Assembly (NCBI GenBank): GCA_947493995.1
Contig: CANLTJ010000004.1
Coordinates: 186,001 to 250,000, forward strand
DNA length: 64,000 nucleotides
Direction of reading: 5' to 3'
Origin: an uncultured Arachnia sp.
GTDB lineage: Bacteria > Actinomycetota > Actinomycetes > Propionibacteriales > Propionibacteriaceae
This document shows positions 31,955 to 40,257 of the stretch, in pieces. Below the pieces are notes generated by a model. That model was not told the origin of the DNA, did not search any database, and was given only the letters and a program-made list of their open reading frames with translations. A program made the position numbers and the translations under genes. The first letter of the stretch is position 1. Each line of letters starts with the position of its first letter.

Positions 31955-33253
31955 ATGCAGCCCGACGACCGCGAGTTCGGGCCCATCGTCGTCACGGACC
32001 ACGCTCGTGGCGTGGGTTTCGCGTTTCCCGAAGGGACATGGGACATCCGCTTTCCTTCACCATGGCGCGCAGTCGCCAGCGAGGAAGAGGACCTCTGGCG
32101 ATGGACTGCGGCGGGGTGCGTCGGTCGGATCCGTCTGCGTCGCCAGCCGCGCATCCAGCTGGAGGTGGACGTGACGAACTCCGGTTCCGACGTCGCGCAG
32201 GTGGAGCCACCACTGGTTGCGCTCTCACCCACGGGCACACAGGTGCCGTGGTTCGGCGGTGCAGCGGGCGAGGTCCTGCAGACGCTGCCGGATGCGACGG
32301 TGCTCTGGAGGCAGCACCGTGGCTCCTGCGTCGCCCGGTCCGCAGGCTTCCAGCTGTTCGCGGACCCGCTCCTTCTCCGGCCGGGCCAGAGCGTTTCCGC
32401 GCTCTGGCGACGCAATCTGGCGCCTCCCGCCTCTCTGGTGCCGGAGCCCGAGTGGGTTCCGCGACGGCGCTATCTGCCGATCGGTGAGGCCATGGAGGTG
32501 GAGCACGCTGACAGCGCGGTGTCGGGAGCGAGCGTTCATATTGAATCGACGACCGCAGGCAGTGAGGTGGCAGGTGACGCAGGCCTGCACCTGCTCTCCT
32601 TCCTGGATGCCCGGGGAACGGCAACGGTGGAGGTGGGATGGTTCGCCCCGCTGGAGGAACTGGCGACGAGTCCGGCTGTGCTGACTGAGGCGGACCCCAA
32701 CCTCGTGGCATGGTTGCTCACCGCTGCCGTCGACGCCGCCGGGAGCCTGGACGATCTGGACACCGCGCTCGGTGAGGCGCTGGAGACACCCAGTGCGTGG
32801 GGGGTACTGGCCGGGATGCGCGCAGCGACGAGCACGGACCTTCCGGTCGCGGCAGAGGTGCGACGGGCTGCTCGGGTGGTGTGGGAGGCCGAGCCTGACC
32901 CCGGCCTCCGCATGGTCCTGATCACCCATGGTCTGCTGTGCGGCTGGGAGCCGGAGGTGGTGCAGGGATGGCTTGCGGCCGGATCCAGCCACATCGACCA
33001 GGTCATGTCCGCCACCCCCCAGGAAATGCTTGCACTGATCGGCTTCGGGCGCATCACATCGTCGACCACGGTGCCGGCGGGCCGGAGCGTCGCACTGGCC
33101 GGAGCGTGGTTGGCTGCGTGCGCAGAATCCGTCATGGCCGCGGAATGGGAGCACGCCGTCGACGTGTCGAGACGCCGGCTGATGTGTGCACTCTCCAGCG
33201 CACCGCGCGCCATCGACATCGCATGGCTGTTGACGCATTCGCCCTTGTCATAA
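31955..33253 (+). CDS. Unknown 432-residue protein in the GH65 operon
   Basis: I do not recognise this protein. ATG 31955 starts one base after the GH65 stop, so it is in the same transcript; the longer frame from 31730 runs inside GH65 and is rejected. The N-terminal half is beta-rich with many Trp and Arg (RFPSPWRAV, RWTAAGCVGRIRLRRQPRIQLEVDVTNSG style strands). The C-terminal half (about 240-432) is helical and Ala/Leu-rich. There is no signal peptide or membrane span. The pairing suggests a role with alpha-glucan or disaccharide turnover, but that is inference only. Confidence 0.72.
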   Translation: MQPDDREFGPIVVTDHARGVGFAFPEGTWDIRFPSPWRAVASEEEDLWRWTAAGCVGRIRLRRQPRIQLEVDVTNSGSDVAQVEPPLVALSPTGTQVPWFGGAAGEVLQTLPDATVLWRQHRGSCVARSAGFQLFADPLLLRPGQSVSALWRRNLAPPASLVPEPEWVPRRRYLPIGEAMEVEHADSAVSGASVHIESTTAGSEVAGDAGLHLLSFLDARGTATVEVGWFAPLEELATSPAVLTEADPNLVAWLLTAAVDAAGSLDDLDTALGEALETPSAWGVLAGMRAATSTDLPVAAEVRRAARVVWEAEPDPGLRMVLITHGLLCGWEPEVVQGWLAAGSSHIDQVMSATPQEMLALIGFGRITSSTTVPAGRSVALAGAWLAACAESVMAAEWEHAVDVSRRRLMCALSSAPRAIDIAWLLTHSPLS

Positions 33254-33429
33254 GACCGGAGACGGTAAGACAGAAGTCAACGATACGCCCGCGAAGCAGT
33301 GTGCCCCCGCACACAATAGAGGAGGCAGAGAGTGCCGGTCCACGAAATGGACCCCGAGTGCGCTGAATGGATATGGGCATGGCATCATGACCGCGTCCAC
33401 ACTCCTACCCCCCTATTGGAGAAGCACGC

Positions 33430-34503
33430 ATGCTGAAGCACGCCCTCACCGTTCTTGCAGCGGGCGCCATCACCGTCGCCTCTGCCCTCGTTGCCCCCGC
33501 ACCCGCCACGGCGGATGTGAATGTCTACACCACGCCAGGACGACACGTCGTGGCCGGGCGGCAGTGGAACACCACGTGTTCCGCGTACGACGCAAACATC
33601 ACCCGCTGCCGCGCGGAGATCCTCAGCGGCGGCAAATGGGTGTTCAACAACCTGACATACCTTGCGACGGATCGAGCCAACTGGTTCGACAATCCTCTCG
33701 CCCGCCCCGGCAAATTCACCTCGGCTGGCAGGGAATGGATCACGTCCTGCAACGATGACTGGACCGGTCAGAACGCCTGCCGCACCTTCATCAAGATCGG
33801 TGGCAAGTGGGTGTTCAACAACTTGGTGTATTTCACGCCGGGAGACGTCCGCTATCCCAAGTTCACGTTCGACCAGGACACTGGAAGGCTCACCGTCACT
33901 GACACAGAGTTGACCCGTTTCTGGTTGCTGGAGGACACGCCGCTCTACTCCGCAGCCGAAGGGGCCGCCACCATCGGCCGGCTGGGCAAGGGCACGGGTG
34001 TCACCGTCACTCAGCGCGAGATCGGTGACCGCAGCGAGATCTACCGCAATGGTGTCTTCAGCTTCGTCCCGACGTACGCCCTCAGCCGCGAGGCCGTCGA
34101 GCCTCCGCCAGCGCCGGAGGATGAAGGAACTCTGAACCGGGGCAACTCCTCGGGTCTCGACAGGGTCAATGACAACACCAAGAAGGTTGTGCGCCACGTC
34201 TGGGCCAGTTATCCGCAGATCACGACCATGCATGGCTGGAGCAGGAGAACAACACCGGACCACCCGGCTGGTCGCGCCGTGGACATCATGATCCCCAACT
34301 GGAGGAACAACAAGGCGTTGGGATGGGAGATCGCCAACTACTATCGCGAGAACGCACATCACTTCGGAATCAACTACATCATCTTCGATCAGCACATCTG
34401 GTCAGTGGCACGCGACAGTCAGGGCTGGCGCGCGATGGGTGACCGCGGCAGCAACACTGCCAACCACAAGGACCACGTGCACGTGAATACCTACGACGTC
34501 TGA
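33430..34503 (+). CDS. Secreted M15-like peptidase with N-terminal Cys/Trp module
   Basis: A 357-residue exported protein with a signal peptide ending at ATAD. Residues about 30-138 form the shared module in a compact form; the first half lacks the insertion seen in the other copies. A short SH3-like beta segment follows (about 145-215). The C-terminal domain (about 225-357) has HPAGRAVDIMIP and DHVHVNTY, the metal-site His/Asp and His-x-His pattern of M15/VanY-like and ARB-07466-type domains. It probably acts on peptidoglycan peptides. GGAG before the ATG supports the start. It is convergent with the lysozyme-like gene carrying the same module. Confidence 0.83.
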   Translation: MLKHALTVLAAGAITVASALVAPAPATADVNVYTTPGRHVVAGRQWNTTCSAYDANITRCRAEILSGGKWVFNNLTYLATDRANWFDNPLARPGKFTSAGREWITSCNDDWTGQNACRTFIKIGGKWVFNNLVYFTPGDVRYPKFTFDQDTGRLTVTDTELTRFWLLEDTPLYSAAEGAATIGRLGKGTGVTVTQREIGDRSEIYRNGVFSFVPTYALSREAVEPPPAPEDEGTLNRGNSSGLDRVNDNTKKVVRHVWASYPQITTMHGWSRRTTPDHPAGRAVDIMIPNWRNNKALGWEIANYYRENAHHFGINYIIFDQHIWSVARDSQGWRAMGDRGSNTANHKDHVHVNTYDV

Positions 34504-34525
34504 GCCCACATCCACAACCTTCGAT

Positions 34526-34551
34526 CCCCGGGCCCGCAGCAGGGCCCGGGG
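34526..34551 (+). terminator. Terminator hairpin after the M15-like gene
   Basis: A 10-bp perfect GC stem (CCCCGGGCCC at 34526-34535, complement at 34542-34551) with a six-base loop, followed by ACCGCTTGTTTCT. It lies 22 bases after the stop codon. Confidence 0.75.
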
Positions 34552-34636
34552 ACCGCTTGTTTCTACGACACGGCGTCAGAACTGCCAGGGCCGCTTTCTG
34601 ACGACCGTGCAGGGCGAGCGACTGGCTCGTCGTCGT

Positions 34637-34831
34637 CCGTTGTCCAACAACAGAGGAATCGACGAAGCTATCGACAGTTTCACGGATGAGGAGCGCCCAC
34701 ACATGCAACTGAAGCGTTGCGGACTGCCGGATGAGGTAGCCAGCGTCATCGTGTTCCTGTGCTCGGATCGCGCGAGCTTCGTCAACGGCTCCGACTATCG
34801 GGTGGACTCCGGATCAGTCGCCACCATCTGA
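34637..34831 (+). pseudogene. C-terminal fragment of a short-chain dehydrogenase/reductase
   Basis: The frame ends RCGLPDEVASVIVFLCSDRA followed by SFVNGSDYRVDSGSVATI. This is the standard SDR C-terminus (GxPDEVA, FLxSDxASFVxG, xxVDGG), but only about 65 residues remain and the Rossmann fold and YxxxK active site are missing. It sits in the 444-base gap between two convergent wall-hydrolase genes. It is best read as a decayed remnant and not as a gene. Confidence 0.75.
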
Positions 34832-34882
34832 TGGGGGTGGCGCCCCTCAGGCGCATCAGGAGCATCGCCGTGCGGGCATGCG

Positions 34883-34914
34883 CGGACCCTCCCCGACCGG
34901 TCGGGGAGGGTCCG
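34883..34914. terminator. Perfect 32-bp palindrome, bidirectional hairpin
   Basis: CGGACCCTCCCCGACC followed immediately by its exact complement, with no spacer. It lies 33 bases past the stop of the lysozyme-like gene (minus strand), and TTCATT follows on the plus strand. It most likely ends transcription from the lysozyme-like gene. Confidence 0.7.
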
Positions 34915-34947
34915 TTCATTCGGTGGCCCGGCGGGCGGGGGCTGAGG

Positions 34948-36138
34948 TCAGCTGGAGAACCGGACGACGTTGTTGAAGACCCATTTCCTCGCCTCGCGGA
35001 ACTGTCTGTTGCCACTCCCGTCGAGGTAGGCCTCGATGACGTGCGTCAGGATGAACGAGCGGCATCCATCCGGCCCGGTCCAGTCGTCGTTGCAGGAGGT
35101 CCTCCAGCTGCGTCCTCCAGAGGTGAACTCCCCGTCGACTGCAAGAGGGTTGTTCCGCCACTGGCTGCGGCTGGATGGCAGATAGGTGAGGTTGTTGAAC
35201 TGCCAACCGTTTTCCTGGACGAACGTGCCGTTGACCTTGGAGACGGTGGTGGCCCAGATTTCGGCCCTGCAGCGATCAACGCGTGCGCTGTAGCTCTCAC
35301 ACGTGGTGCGCCACTTGCGACCGTTGACAGTGTGTTCACCGGCGGTGGTGTAGACGTCGACCGCTCCCGACGAGTGGCCCTGCAGAGCCTTCACCATCGA
35401 TTGCACAACGGGGCGCCAGTACTCGTAGTGGTAGCGGTACTGGGCGGCCGGGCGCTGCACGTTGGCCGCCACCCTCCACATCTCGTCGGTGCGCCAGTTC
35501 TTGGATCCCGTCATCTGGAACACCCCGGGAATGATGTAACCGGCGGGGCCGGCTCCGCCGTAGACGTAGCGGGGCACGCGGTGACCCTCGATGAAGGTGC
35601 GTGTGGCGTAGGGGATGTTGTTGAGGATCCTGACGTTCTCCGCCTGGGTGGCCCCGTCTGCGTACCAACCCACTTTGGAACGCTGCTGGAAGGGGCCGAC
35701 GTCCTGGTTGCGGTCCGGGATGTGGGCCTCCGGGTGGGTGTAGAAGGTCGATTCCTGTGCCATGGTCATCAGCGCGATGACGATGAGCCTGTCCTTGTCG
35801 GCAGAGCTGACTCCGGGCCAGGTGGCGGACTTGATGGTGTTGATCACGACGAGGGCATTGGCGAGCATCTGCGGGGTGATGGTGACCCAGGTGCCGTTGG
35901 ATTTCTGCAGTCTCATGGTCTGCAGTCCACCGACGGCAGCTGCAGCGGCGGTCGTGTCGGCGTTGGAGCGGGTCGTGACCGCGGTGTCGGCGTCCGTTGT
36001 CGCTTCGATGGTGACGTCGCTGTCAGAGTCGCCCGGGTCGGCGTGCGCAACGGAGTGGGGGGTCAGGGCGCCGCCGATCACGGAGGCTGCCACAAGCGGA
36101 ACAAGGAAGAGCTTTTTGAGGGGGGATATGGTCTTCAC
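34948..36138 (-). CDS. Secreted lysozyme-like (transglycosylase-type) protein with C-terminal Cys/Trp module
   Basis: A 396-residue exported protein beginning at GTG 36138 (MKTISPLKKLFLVPLVAASV) with a signal peptide ending near AHAD. Residues about 75-255 resemble actinobacterial lysozyme-like domains: IALMTMAQESTFY with a candidate catalytic Glu, and DVGPFQQRSKVGWY. Residues about 262-396 are the shared module, with CESYSARVDRCRAE and CNDDWTGPDGCRS as its two Cys pairs. It is convergent with the M15-like gene, and its module is closest by eye to that protein's (both have SCNDDWTG). It probably cleaves glycan strands. Confidence 0.82.
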   Translation of the reverse strand: MKTISPLKKLFLVPLVAASVIGGALTPHSVAHADPGDSDSDVTIEATTDADTAVTTRSNADTTAAAAAVGGLQTMRLQKSNGTWVTITPQMLANALVVINTIKSATWPGVSSADKDRLIVIALMTMAQESTFYTHPEAHIPDRNQDVGPFQQRSKVGWYADGATQAENVRILNNIPYATRTFIEGHRVPRYVYGGAGPAGYIIPGVFQMTGSKNWRTDEMWRVAANVQRPAAQYRYHYEYWRPVVQSMVKALQGHSSGAVDVYTTAGEHTVNGRKWRTTCESYSARVDRCRAEIWATTVSKVNGTFVQENGWQFNNLTYLPSSRSQWRNNPLAVDGEFTSGGRSWRTSCNDDWTGPDGCRSFILTHVIEAYLDGSGNRQFREARKWVFNNVVRFSS

Positions 36139-36203
36139 CGGCCGAGTGTGTCACTGTTTTGACGCGTTGGCCAAGGATGAGAAATTACACTGCGGGCACT
36201 TGG

Positions 36204-36247
36204 ATTCAGCTTCTCGCTGAGTGGCTCAGTTGTATCGGAAGCTGAAT
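36204..36247. promoter_or_regulatory. Inverted repeat between the lysozyme-like and aldehyde dehydrogenase genes
   Basis: ATTCAGCTTC at 36204-36213 and its complement GAAGCTGAAT at 36238-36247 enclose 24 bases. It is 66 bases upstream of the lysozyme-like start and 61 bases past the dehydrogenase stop, so it may be an operator of the former or a weak terminator of the latter. Confidence 0.4.
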
Positions 36248-36307
36248 AAACTGAGACAAAACGCGGCCATCCGGAGATGCCGACGCTTCACGCCGGGCAA
36301 CCGGTGG

Positions 36308-37684
36308 TCAGGCCTGCCAGACGGACTTGAGATTACAGAACTCACGGATGCCCTCGGCCGACAGTTCGCGGCCGATACCTGAGTCCTTGACCCCGCCGAA
36401 TGGTAGTTCCGGGTAGGAGACGGACATCCCGTTCACGAACACCGCCCCCACGTCGAGTCCGCTCGTGAAGAACTCGACATCTTGTTCGTCCTGGGTCCAA
36501 ACCGCTGAGCTCAGGCCGAAGGTGGTGTCGTTCGCGATCCGCAGTGCGTCTTTCGCATCATCCGCCTTGAAAACGGTTGCGACCGGGCCGAAGGCCTCCT
36601 CGGCATACAGGCGCATCTCCGGGGTCACACCCGAGACAACTGTCGCCGGGTAGTACCAGCCTCCGCCCTCGGGTACCTCGCCGCCCACGTGAATCTGGGC
36701 ACCCTGCGTGCGGGCGTCGGAGACCAACTCATGGATGTCCTCGCGCCCGGACGCCGTCGCCAGCGGGCCGAGATCTGTCGTTGCCTGCGTCGGGTCACCC
36801 ATCCGCAGTGCCGACATGGACCGGCCGAAACGCTTCAGGAACTCGTCATGGATGTCCGCGTGGACGATGAAGCGCTTGGCGTTGATGCATGCCTGACCAT
36901 TGTTGATCGTGCGGGACTCGACAGCGGTTGCGACGGCGGCGTCGAGATCTGCGCTGGGCATGACGATGAACGGGTCCGAGCCGCCCAACTCCAGCACTGA
37001 GTGTTTCACCTCGAAACCGGCGATGGAGGCGATTGATCGCCCAGCTGGCTCGGAGCCCGTGAGAGTCACGGCAGCCACACGCTCGTCCCGCACCACGGCT
37101 TCGACGCGGGAAGCGGGGATGAGCAACGAACGGAAAGCCCCTTCCGGAAACCCGCCGCGATGGAACAGAGTGTCAAGGTACAGCGCAGCCTGAGGAACAT
37201 TGGAGGCGTGCTTCAACAACACTGTGTTGCCAGCCATCAAGGCGGGTGCGGCGAAGCGCACCACCTGCCAGATGGGGTAGTTCCACGGCATGACGGCCAG
37301 CACAACGCCGAGCGGTTGGTACCGGGTGTACGCCTTCTTCGCCCCGACGGCGTCCGGTTCCTCCAGTGCCGAACCGGTGAGGTATTCCTCGGCGCGGTCG
37401 GCATAGAAGCGCATGGTTGTGGCTGACTTGGCAATCTCGGCGCGAGCCTGCTCGAGCGTCTTGCCCATCTCCAGTGTCAGCAGGGCGGCGACGTCCTCGA
37501 TCTCGTCTTCCATCAGTGCGGCGGCCTGGTTCATCCAATCACGGCGGATTGCGAAGTCAGTGGACTTCAACTTGAGGAATGCGTCGTGGGTCATCTGGAT
37601 CCGGCGCTCCACTTCATCGGCGTCGTGGGGATCAAAGGTCTTGACGACGTCGCCGGTGGCCGGGTTGGTGGTCTGAATTGCCAT
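36308..37684 (-). CDS. NAD(P)-dependent aldehyde dehydrogenase, succinate-semialdehyde type
   Basis: Oxidises an aldehyde, probably succinate semialdehyde, to the acid. The 458-residue protein has the cofactor region MPWNYPIWQ, the Glu base in LELGGSDPF and the catalytic Cys in NNGQACINAKR. ATG 37684 (MAIQTTNPATGDVV) has GGAG at good spacing. The frame extends upstream, but that part overlaps the gap after glpC. It lies 67 bases after glpC on the same strand and may be transcribed with the glp operon. Other short-chain aldehydes are possible substrates. Confidence 0.9.
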   Translation of the reverse strand: MAIQTTNPATGDVVKTFDPHDADEVERRIQMTHDAFLKLKSTDFAIRRDWMNQAAALMEDEIEDVAALLTLEMGKTLEQARAEIAKSATTMRFYADRAEEYLTGSALEEPDAVGAKKAYTRYQPLGVVLAVMPWNYPIWQVVRFAAPALMAGNTVLLKHASNVPQAALYLDTLFHRGGFPEGAFRSLLIPASRVEAVVRDERVAAVTLTGSEPAGRSIASIAGFEVKHSVLELGGSDPFIVMPSADLDAAVATAVESRTINNGQACINAKRFIVHADIHDEFLKRFGRSMSALRMGDPTQATTDLGPLATASGREDIHELVSDARTQGAQIHVGGEVPEGGGWYYPATVVSGVTPEMRLYAEEAFGPVATVFKADDAKDALRIANDTTFGLSSAVWTQDEQDVEFFTSGLDVGAVFVNGMSVSYPELPFGGVKDSGIGRELSAEGIREFCNLKSVWQA

Positions 37685-37751
37685 GACAAGTACTCCTTCT
37701 TGGAGGTGGTCAGCTTTGACGGCGCCCCCGTGGTACATGAACCGCGGGTGT

Positions 37752-38981
37752 TCAGCTCAGGCCGTAGGCCTTGTGAATCAGCCAGATGGGGTGCACGGTC
37801 TTGACACCTGAGCCCTGTTCGATCTGCCAGCGGCAGGTCTCCGTGTCGCAAACCGCGATGCCCTCTTCTGTGTCCTTGATCATGTCGAACAGTGGCTGTC
37901 CGACGGCTTGGGCGATGTCGTACTTCTCCTTCTTCAGGCCGTAGGTGCCTGCGATTCCGCAGCAGGCGCGGCCGGACTCGATGACCTCCACGCCGGGGAT
38001 CAGCTCCATCAGGGTGATGGCGGGCATGCCCATCCCCTGACTTTTCAGCTGGCAGGGGGCGTGGTAGGGCACGGTGATGTCGTTGCGGGCGAAGTTCGTC
38101 GGCAGCTCGTCGGCGTCGTGGAGTTCCAAGAGGAACTCGGAGATGTCCCGTATCCGGGTGCCGACGTCGTGGAGTTTCTCCTCGTCGACACCCATGATCT
38201 CATGTGCTTCGTGCTTCAGCATTCCCGTACATGAACCGGAGGCGGACACGATGGTCAGGTCGTGTCCGCCCTTGCGCAGCTGGTCGCAGAGCTTCAGGAC
38301 GCTTTTGGTGGCTGCTTTGAACAGGCCGTTGCTCTGTTGCGCCAGGCCACAACAACCCTGTTTGGGGACGATGACCTCGTAGCCCAGATGTTCCAGCACC
38401 TCGACGGTCTTGATGCTCGTCTCCACCTCGAAGTAGCCCCCCGCGCATCCATGGAAGAACACCACTGGCCCACGGGTCCGGGGGGTGGATGGCGCTTGGT
38501 GCTTCTTCATCCAGCCTTCGAAGGTCTGGGAGCGTGCCGTGGGCATCGGCGCATTGCGATGGATGCCGACGGTTTTCTCCACGGCGATACGCAGCGGCTT
38601 GACCTTGAGCGCGGCGTTGGCGACGGGCGCCACTGGCGTCATCGCCTTCCCCATCAGGGTGGTCCGGCTGACGAGCTGGTCGCGCAGAGGCATGTTGTCC
38701 TCCTTCATCACCGCGCGCGCCTGGCTGTTCAGCTCGGCAATCTGCACGCCCTGCGGACACGCCAACGTGCAGGCGCCACAGGAACTGCAGTAGTCCACAG
38801 AGTGATCGACGGACTCGCCGTCACGGAACCTCTCCGCCTGCGGACCGACGAACTTCGGACCGGGGAATAGTGGCGTCACGGCTGAGACTGGGCAGGCGGT
38901 CTCGCAGATCGTGCACTTGATGCAGGCGTCCAGCGTTGCCCGCGTGAGTACTGCCTTGGGGAATTCGAGTGGTTCAGGCAT
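37752..38981 (-). CDS. glpC: Anaerobic glycerol-3-phosphate dehydrogenase subunit C
   Basis: Iron-sulfur membrane-anchor subunit passing electrons from GlpA to quinone. Two ferredoxin-type cluster motifs, CIKCTICETACP and CSSCGACTLACP, lie at the N-terminus. Two cysteine-rich CCG domains (CCGLAQQ and CCGIAGTYG) make up the rest. ATG 38981 gives MPEPLEFPKAVL and 409 residues; it overlaps the end of glpB by eight bases. Coupled order glpA-glpB-glpC matches facultative or anaerobic propionic-acid bacteria and enterics. Confidence 0.94.
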   Translation of the reverse strand: MPEPLEFPKAVLTRATLDACIKCTICETACPVSAVTPLFPGPKFVGPQAERFRDGESVDHSVDYCSSCGACTLACPQGVQIAELNSQARAVMKEDNMPLRDQLVSRTTLMGKAMTPVAPVANAALKVKPLRIAVEKTVGIHRNAPMPTARSQTFEGWMKKHQAPSTPRTRGPVVFFHGCAGGYFEVETSIKTVEVLEHLGYEVIVPKQGCCGLAQQSNGLFKAATKSVLKLCDQLRKGGHDLTIVSASGSCTGMLKHEAHEIMGVDEEKLHDVGTRIRDISEFLLELHDADELPTNFARNDITVPYHAPCQLKSQGMGMPAITLMELIPGVEVIESGRACCGIAGTYGLKKEKYDIAQAVGQPLFDMIKDTEEGIAVCDTETCRWQIEQGSGVKTVHPIWLIHKAYGLS

Positions 38982-40257
38982 GGCGTGCTCCCTCCAGATT
39001 CTGTGCGGATTCAGCGATGGCGTCTGCCGCTCGTACGGCGCTGGCCAACGCGATGCCGTCTCCTGACTTCTCCCGCCACCGGTTGGCGCCGGCCAGGATT
39101 CCGCCGGCCACGTGCAGGTTGTCGTGGACGACGTCGCCCTCACCGTCGAGCACCCGCATCTCGTGATCGAACCGGACGCCGACGGAGAAGATCGGCTGCT
39201 CGGCGGTGTGGTCGGCCAGCACCAGGTCGCCGTCGGGGACCCACAGCGGCAGACCGAGCGTCGGCTCGCTCACTTTCATGTGGGAGTCCATCTCGATGCC
39301 GCCGGACTCGAAACCGCCCGGCGCGAACACGAAGTGCTCACCCGCGTAGCTGGTGGGGCGGCCGGTGGTGCCCACTGTCAGCGACGTGATGCGCGAGCCA
39401 TCGGTGTTGGCGCACAGCACGGGGCTGCCGAGCACGATCTTGACGCGTTCCCTCTTGGCGATGCGGGTGAGTGCGTCGTTGATGCGCATGCCGGGGACCG
39501 ACGGCGGAATGGTTGGGATCTCGAACACTGGTTGGCCCAGTTGGGCGGCGATGTCGGCGAAGGCACCTCCGTCGGCAAGCCCGAGCACGCCCGGCAGTCC
39601 GACGGTCTCGCCGGGCTCCACGACATGCTTGAGGGCATCGATGAACCGTTTCCGGTAGGTGGGGTCGTCCAGCGCCCGCGCGTAGTACAGGGGAGTGGAG
39701 TCCACCTCGCCGTCCCGAGCAGGCAGGTCCAGCCAGGCCGCCCGGGTGCTGACACGGCCGCCACCGGGCAGTTCGGTGCGCGCCACGTTGCCCGCGATCA
39801 ACTCCGGCCAGAAGTCCTTGAGCTGGCGCAGCCCGACGAACACCATCCTATTCTCAGGCGTGCACTCGCCCTCGACCATGCTTGCCTGCGGCAGCGCGGT
39901 CGGTCGCAGCGCGCCGATGGCGGTGGGCAGCAGGTAGTTGCGCGTCAGGTCGCCGACGAACATCTCCGGCAGCAGTTCCTGCAGGAATTCGGCGCCAGCG
40001 CGGACGTCGTCGGCGCCGAGGGTGGCGTAGGGGTGGTGGGGATGAGCCTCGCCGTAGGCGGTCACCGCGGAAAGGGGGTCGTCGAGGACACGCTCAGGTG
40101 TGTAGCCCAGCACGTCGACGGTGCCCTGGCCGAGTTGGATGCCTCCGACGCCCTTGGTCACCAGCGTCACATCCATGCCCGCTTGTCGGAGCCGGATGGC
40201 GCTGACGAGGCCAGCCATGCCTGCGCCGACGACCACCGCGCGATCTCTGGAGTTCAT
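38974..40257 (-). CDS. glpB: Anaerobic glycerol-3-phosphate dehydrogenase subunit B
   Basis: Flavoprotein subunit of the GlpABC complex. The N-terminus MNSRDRAVVVGAGMAGLVSA carries the FAD-binding GxGxxG motif, and HVAGGILAGANRWREKSGDG near the end matches the family. The ATG at 40257 overlaps the glpA stop by one base (TGATG). The 427-residue length is typical. It forms one transcript with glpA and glpC. Confidence 0.93.
   Translation of the reverse strand: MNSRDRAVVVGAGMAGLVSAIRLRQAGMDVTLVTKGVGGIQLGQGTVDVLGYTPERVLDDPLSAVTAYGEAHPHHPYATLGADDVRAGAEFLQELLPEMFVGDLTRNYLLPTAIGALRPTALPQASMVEGECTPENRMVFVGLRQLKDFWPELIAGNVARTELPGGGRVSTRAAWLDLPARDGEVDSTPLYYARALDDPTYRKRFIDALKHVVEPGETVGLPGVLGLADGGAFADIAAQLGQPVFEIPTIPPSVPGMRINDALTRIAKRERVKIVLGSPVLCANTDGSRITSLTVGTTGRPTSYAGEHFVFAPGGFESGGIEMDSHMKVSEPTLGLPLWVPDGDLVLADHTAEQPIFSVGVRFDHEMRVLDGEGDVVHDNLHVAGGILAGANRWREKSGDGIALASAVRAADAIAESAQNLEGARHA

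Noticed and set aside
33254..33429. Cyclic-di-AMP-type (ydaO) riboswitch ahead of the M15-like wall hydrolase
   Set aside because: Such riboswitches often precede actinobacterial wall hydrolases, but the conserved core motifs are not visible in this leader.
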